From Dromaius novaehollandiae (Eukaryota; Chordata; Aves; Casuariiformes; Dromaiidae), in the NCBI RefSeq assembly GCF_036370855.1, contig NC_088110.1:23493501-23557500 (forward strand): a stretch of DNA of 64,000 nt, written 5' to 3'. This document shows, piece after piece, positions 62,745 to 64,000 of the stretch. Within the stretch, counting starts at the first letter, position 1; each line of letters starts with the position of its first letter. Made by a program: the position numbers and the translations under genes. Below the pieces are notes generated by a model, which did no database searches, was not told the DNA's origin, and saw only the letters and a program-made list of their open reading frames with translations.

Positions 62745-64000
62745 TAAAATGAGATTATTAATAAACTGCCAGACCCCCTCAGTGGGATGGGGCTGAGCCT
62801 TCCAGCCAATGTCTGGATTTCACTGGCCAGAAGGCTGAGGCCATAGATAGGAGCCCTGTTTTTCTGGCTGCAGCTGTGCCAGCTGAAACGGTCACGAGCC
62901 CTCCACCTCCTCTTCCAAACGTCCGCGATGGAGCTCGCTGCCTGCACTGATCTCCCGCCTGAGCTGGCTCGCAATTGCTCCCTGACCCACTGCACTCAGA
63001 AGGGTCGGGATTAGTTCAGACAGTTTAAATAGAAGGTCTTTGCTAAACCATCTGATTTTAAGTGAAATGTTAGGGAACAGAGCTAGTTCCCACTCCATCT
63101 CTATCATACGGAAACAAAAGTTGCCTTCATCTGCAGCTGTCTGGTTCACGCGACAGCCGATCTGCGAGTCTGCACCAGTCTCCCACAGGGCGCTGCTGGA
63201 GCTCGGTGGCAGACGTGCAGCTTAGCAGGGACTCCTGGGAACCACGCTAGCGCAGGAGGTAGGAGTTTGCCCTTCAGCTTTGTGTTTGGCGCTCCTGAGA
63301 AGCTCTTTGCTTCCACCCCGGTTTAAGACTCCTAAGCCTTTGTTTTCTTCAATTCTTTTGAAAAGAAAGAGCAACAAGAAACTTTGAAGCAGTTTTTCCA
63401 TATTTTACAGTTTGTTGGACTGAGCAGGACTTAGATTGGTTTCGACTCACAATAAAGATGATGTTGAAGCTACAGACTTCGTAAGATACCGAAAAGAAGC
63501 CAAAAACATACTAGAAAATATGTGGCTCTTCACTTACTATGTCCAAAGAGGCAATTATGAAGCAGTAACTACAGGCACCCTACATGCCAGCATAACGTGA
63601 GCTACATTACACAAAAGCAATGCCAAACCTCTCACCTGCGGTCAGTGCTGCTCTGGGTATCAATGCTGGAGCCTCGATGGCAAGAATACAAGCAGAAAAG
63701 ACATATAAGTAGCTATCACATATTTACTTATCAGTAGCATCATATGTGGGTCTGACTCAGAGCAAAGCAGCAGGGCTTGGGGCCAGAGCTCAGAACAGCC
63801 TTCTAAAGATACCCAAGTGGAGTCCAAGGGGATATCCAGGAGCATAACACCTCGGGGAGTCATGTCACCTGCCTCTGCAGATATTTAGCAGGCAGCATCA
63901 CAAATTGGAGCCCAGGTTAGGAAGGATTTAAAGTTAAGCACATGCTTAAATGTCAAGGATATCAATGGTGATGCAGGAGGGGATCCTCAGCCACAGACCT

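Larger units (their letters stand above)
59094..64000 (-). other. GALNS intron 9, incomplete
   Basis: At least 4.9 kb of intron reaching the right edge. The preceding exon (expected to contain CGKQTTFEGGMREP) was not seen. It holds an A-run with GA repeat and an AT dinucleotide repeat. Confidence 0.75.

Noticed and set aside
1-64000. CRISPR arrays, operons, bacterial mobile elements, tRNA or rRNA genes
   Set aside because: Nothing of the kind is visible. The window is vertebrate nuclear DNA with spliced genes. No intact retroelement with recognisable reverse transcriptase was seen either.

Overview
The window is vertebrate nuclear DNA, most likely from a bird. It carries the block PIEZO1 (-), CDT1 (+), APRT (-), GALNS (-), in the same order and orientation as human 16q24.3. 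The genes have GT-AG introns and exon sizes and phases that match their vertebrate orthologues. The left 24 kb is extremely GC-rich, with homopolymer G/C runs and minisatellites, as on avian microchromosomes. I could not name the species, and another sauropsid is possible.

Layout. 1-10,440: the 5' end of PIEZO1 on the minus strand (exons 3, 2, 1, with an 8-kb first intron). The gene continues beyond the left edge, and a TATA box lies upstream of exon 1. 10,440-13,164: a GC-rich divergent intergenic region holding a 20-bp minisatellite and a compact CDT1 promoter with E-box/CRE and E2F-like sites. 13,165-18,477: complete CDT1, ten coding exons, 620 aa, with a poly(A) signal at 19,014. 20,225-23,404: complete APRT, minus strand, five exons, 179 aa, tail to tail with CDT1. 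Its first intron holds a C-rich minisatellite, and its 5' flank is occupied by a separate, roughly 850-bp minisatellite.

From about 24.4 kb the base composition falls to AT-rich. GALNS exons equivalent to human exons 12, 11 and 10 lie on the minus strand at 46.8, 56.2 and 59.0 kb. Exons 1-9 lie beyond the right edge. I could not find the terminal exon, which should lie between 24.4 and 46.8 kb. In that same interval, two consecutive minus-strand exon-like segments (29.58-29.77 and 28.34-28.50 kb) join in phase and predict a coiled-coil-like protein I do not recognise. The rest is intron or intergenic DNA with simple repeats.

The four named genes do not form a pathway: a mechanosensitive channel, a replication licensing factor, a purine-salvage enzyme and a lysosomal sulfatase. 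Their adjacency is conserved synteny. Nearly all long open frames in the GC-rich part are composition artefacts, since stop codons are rare there. I saw no convincing undescribed system. The best leads are the unidentified exons and the minisatellites beside the CDT1 and APRT promoters.
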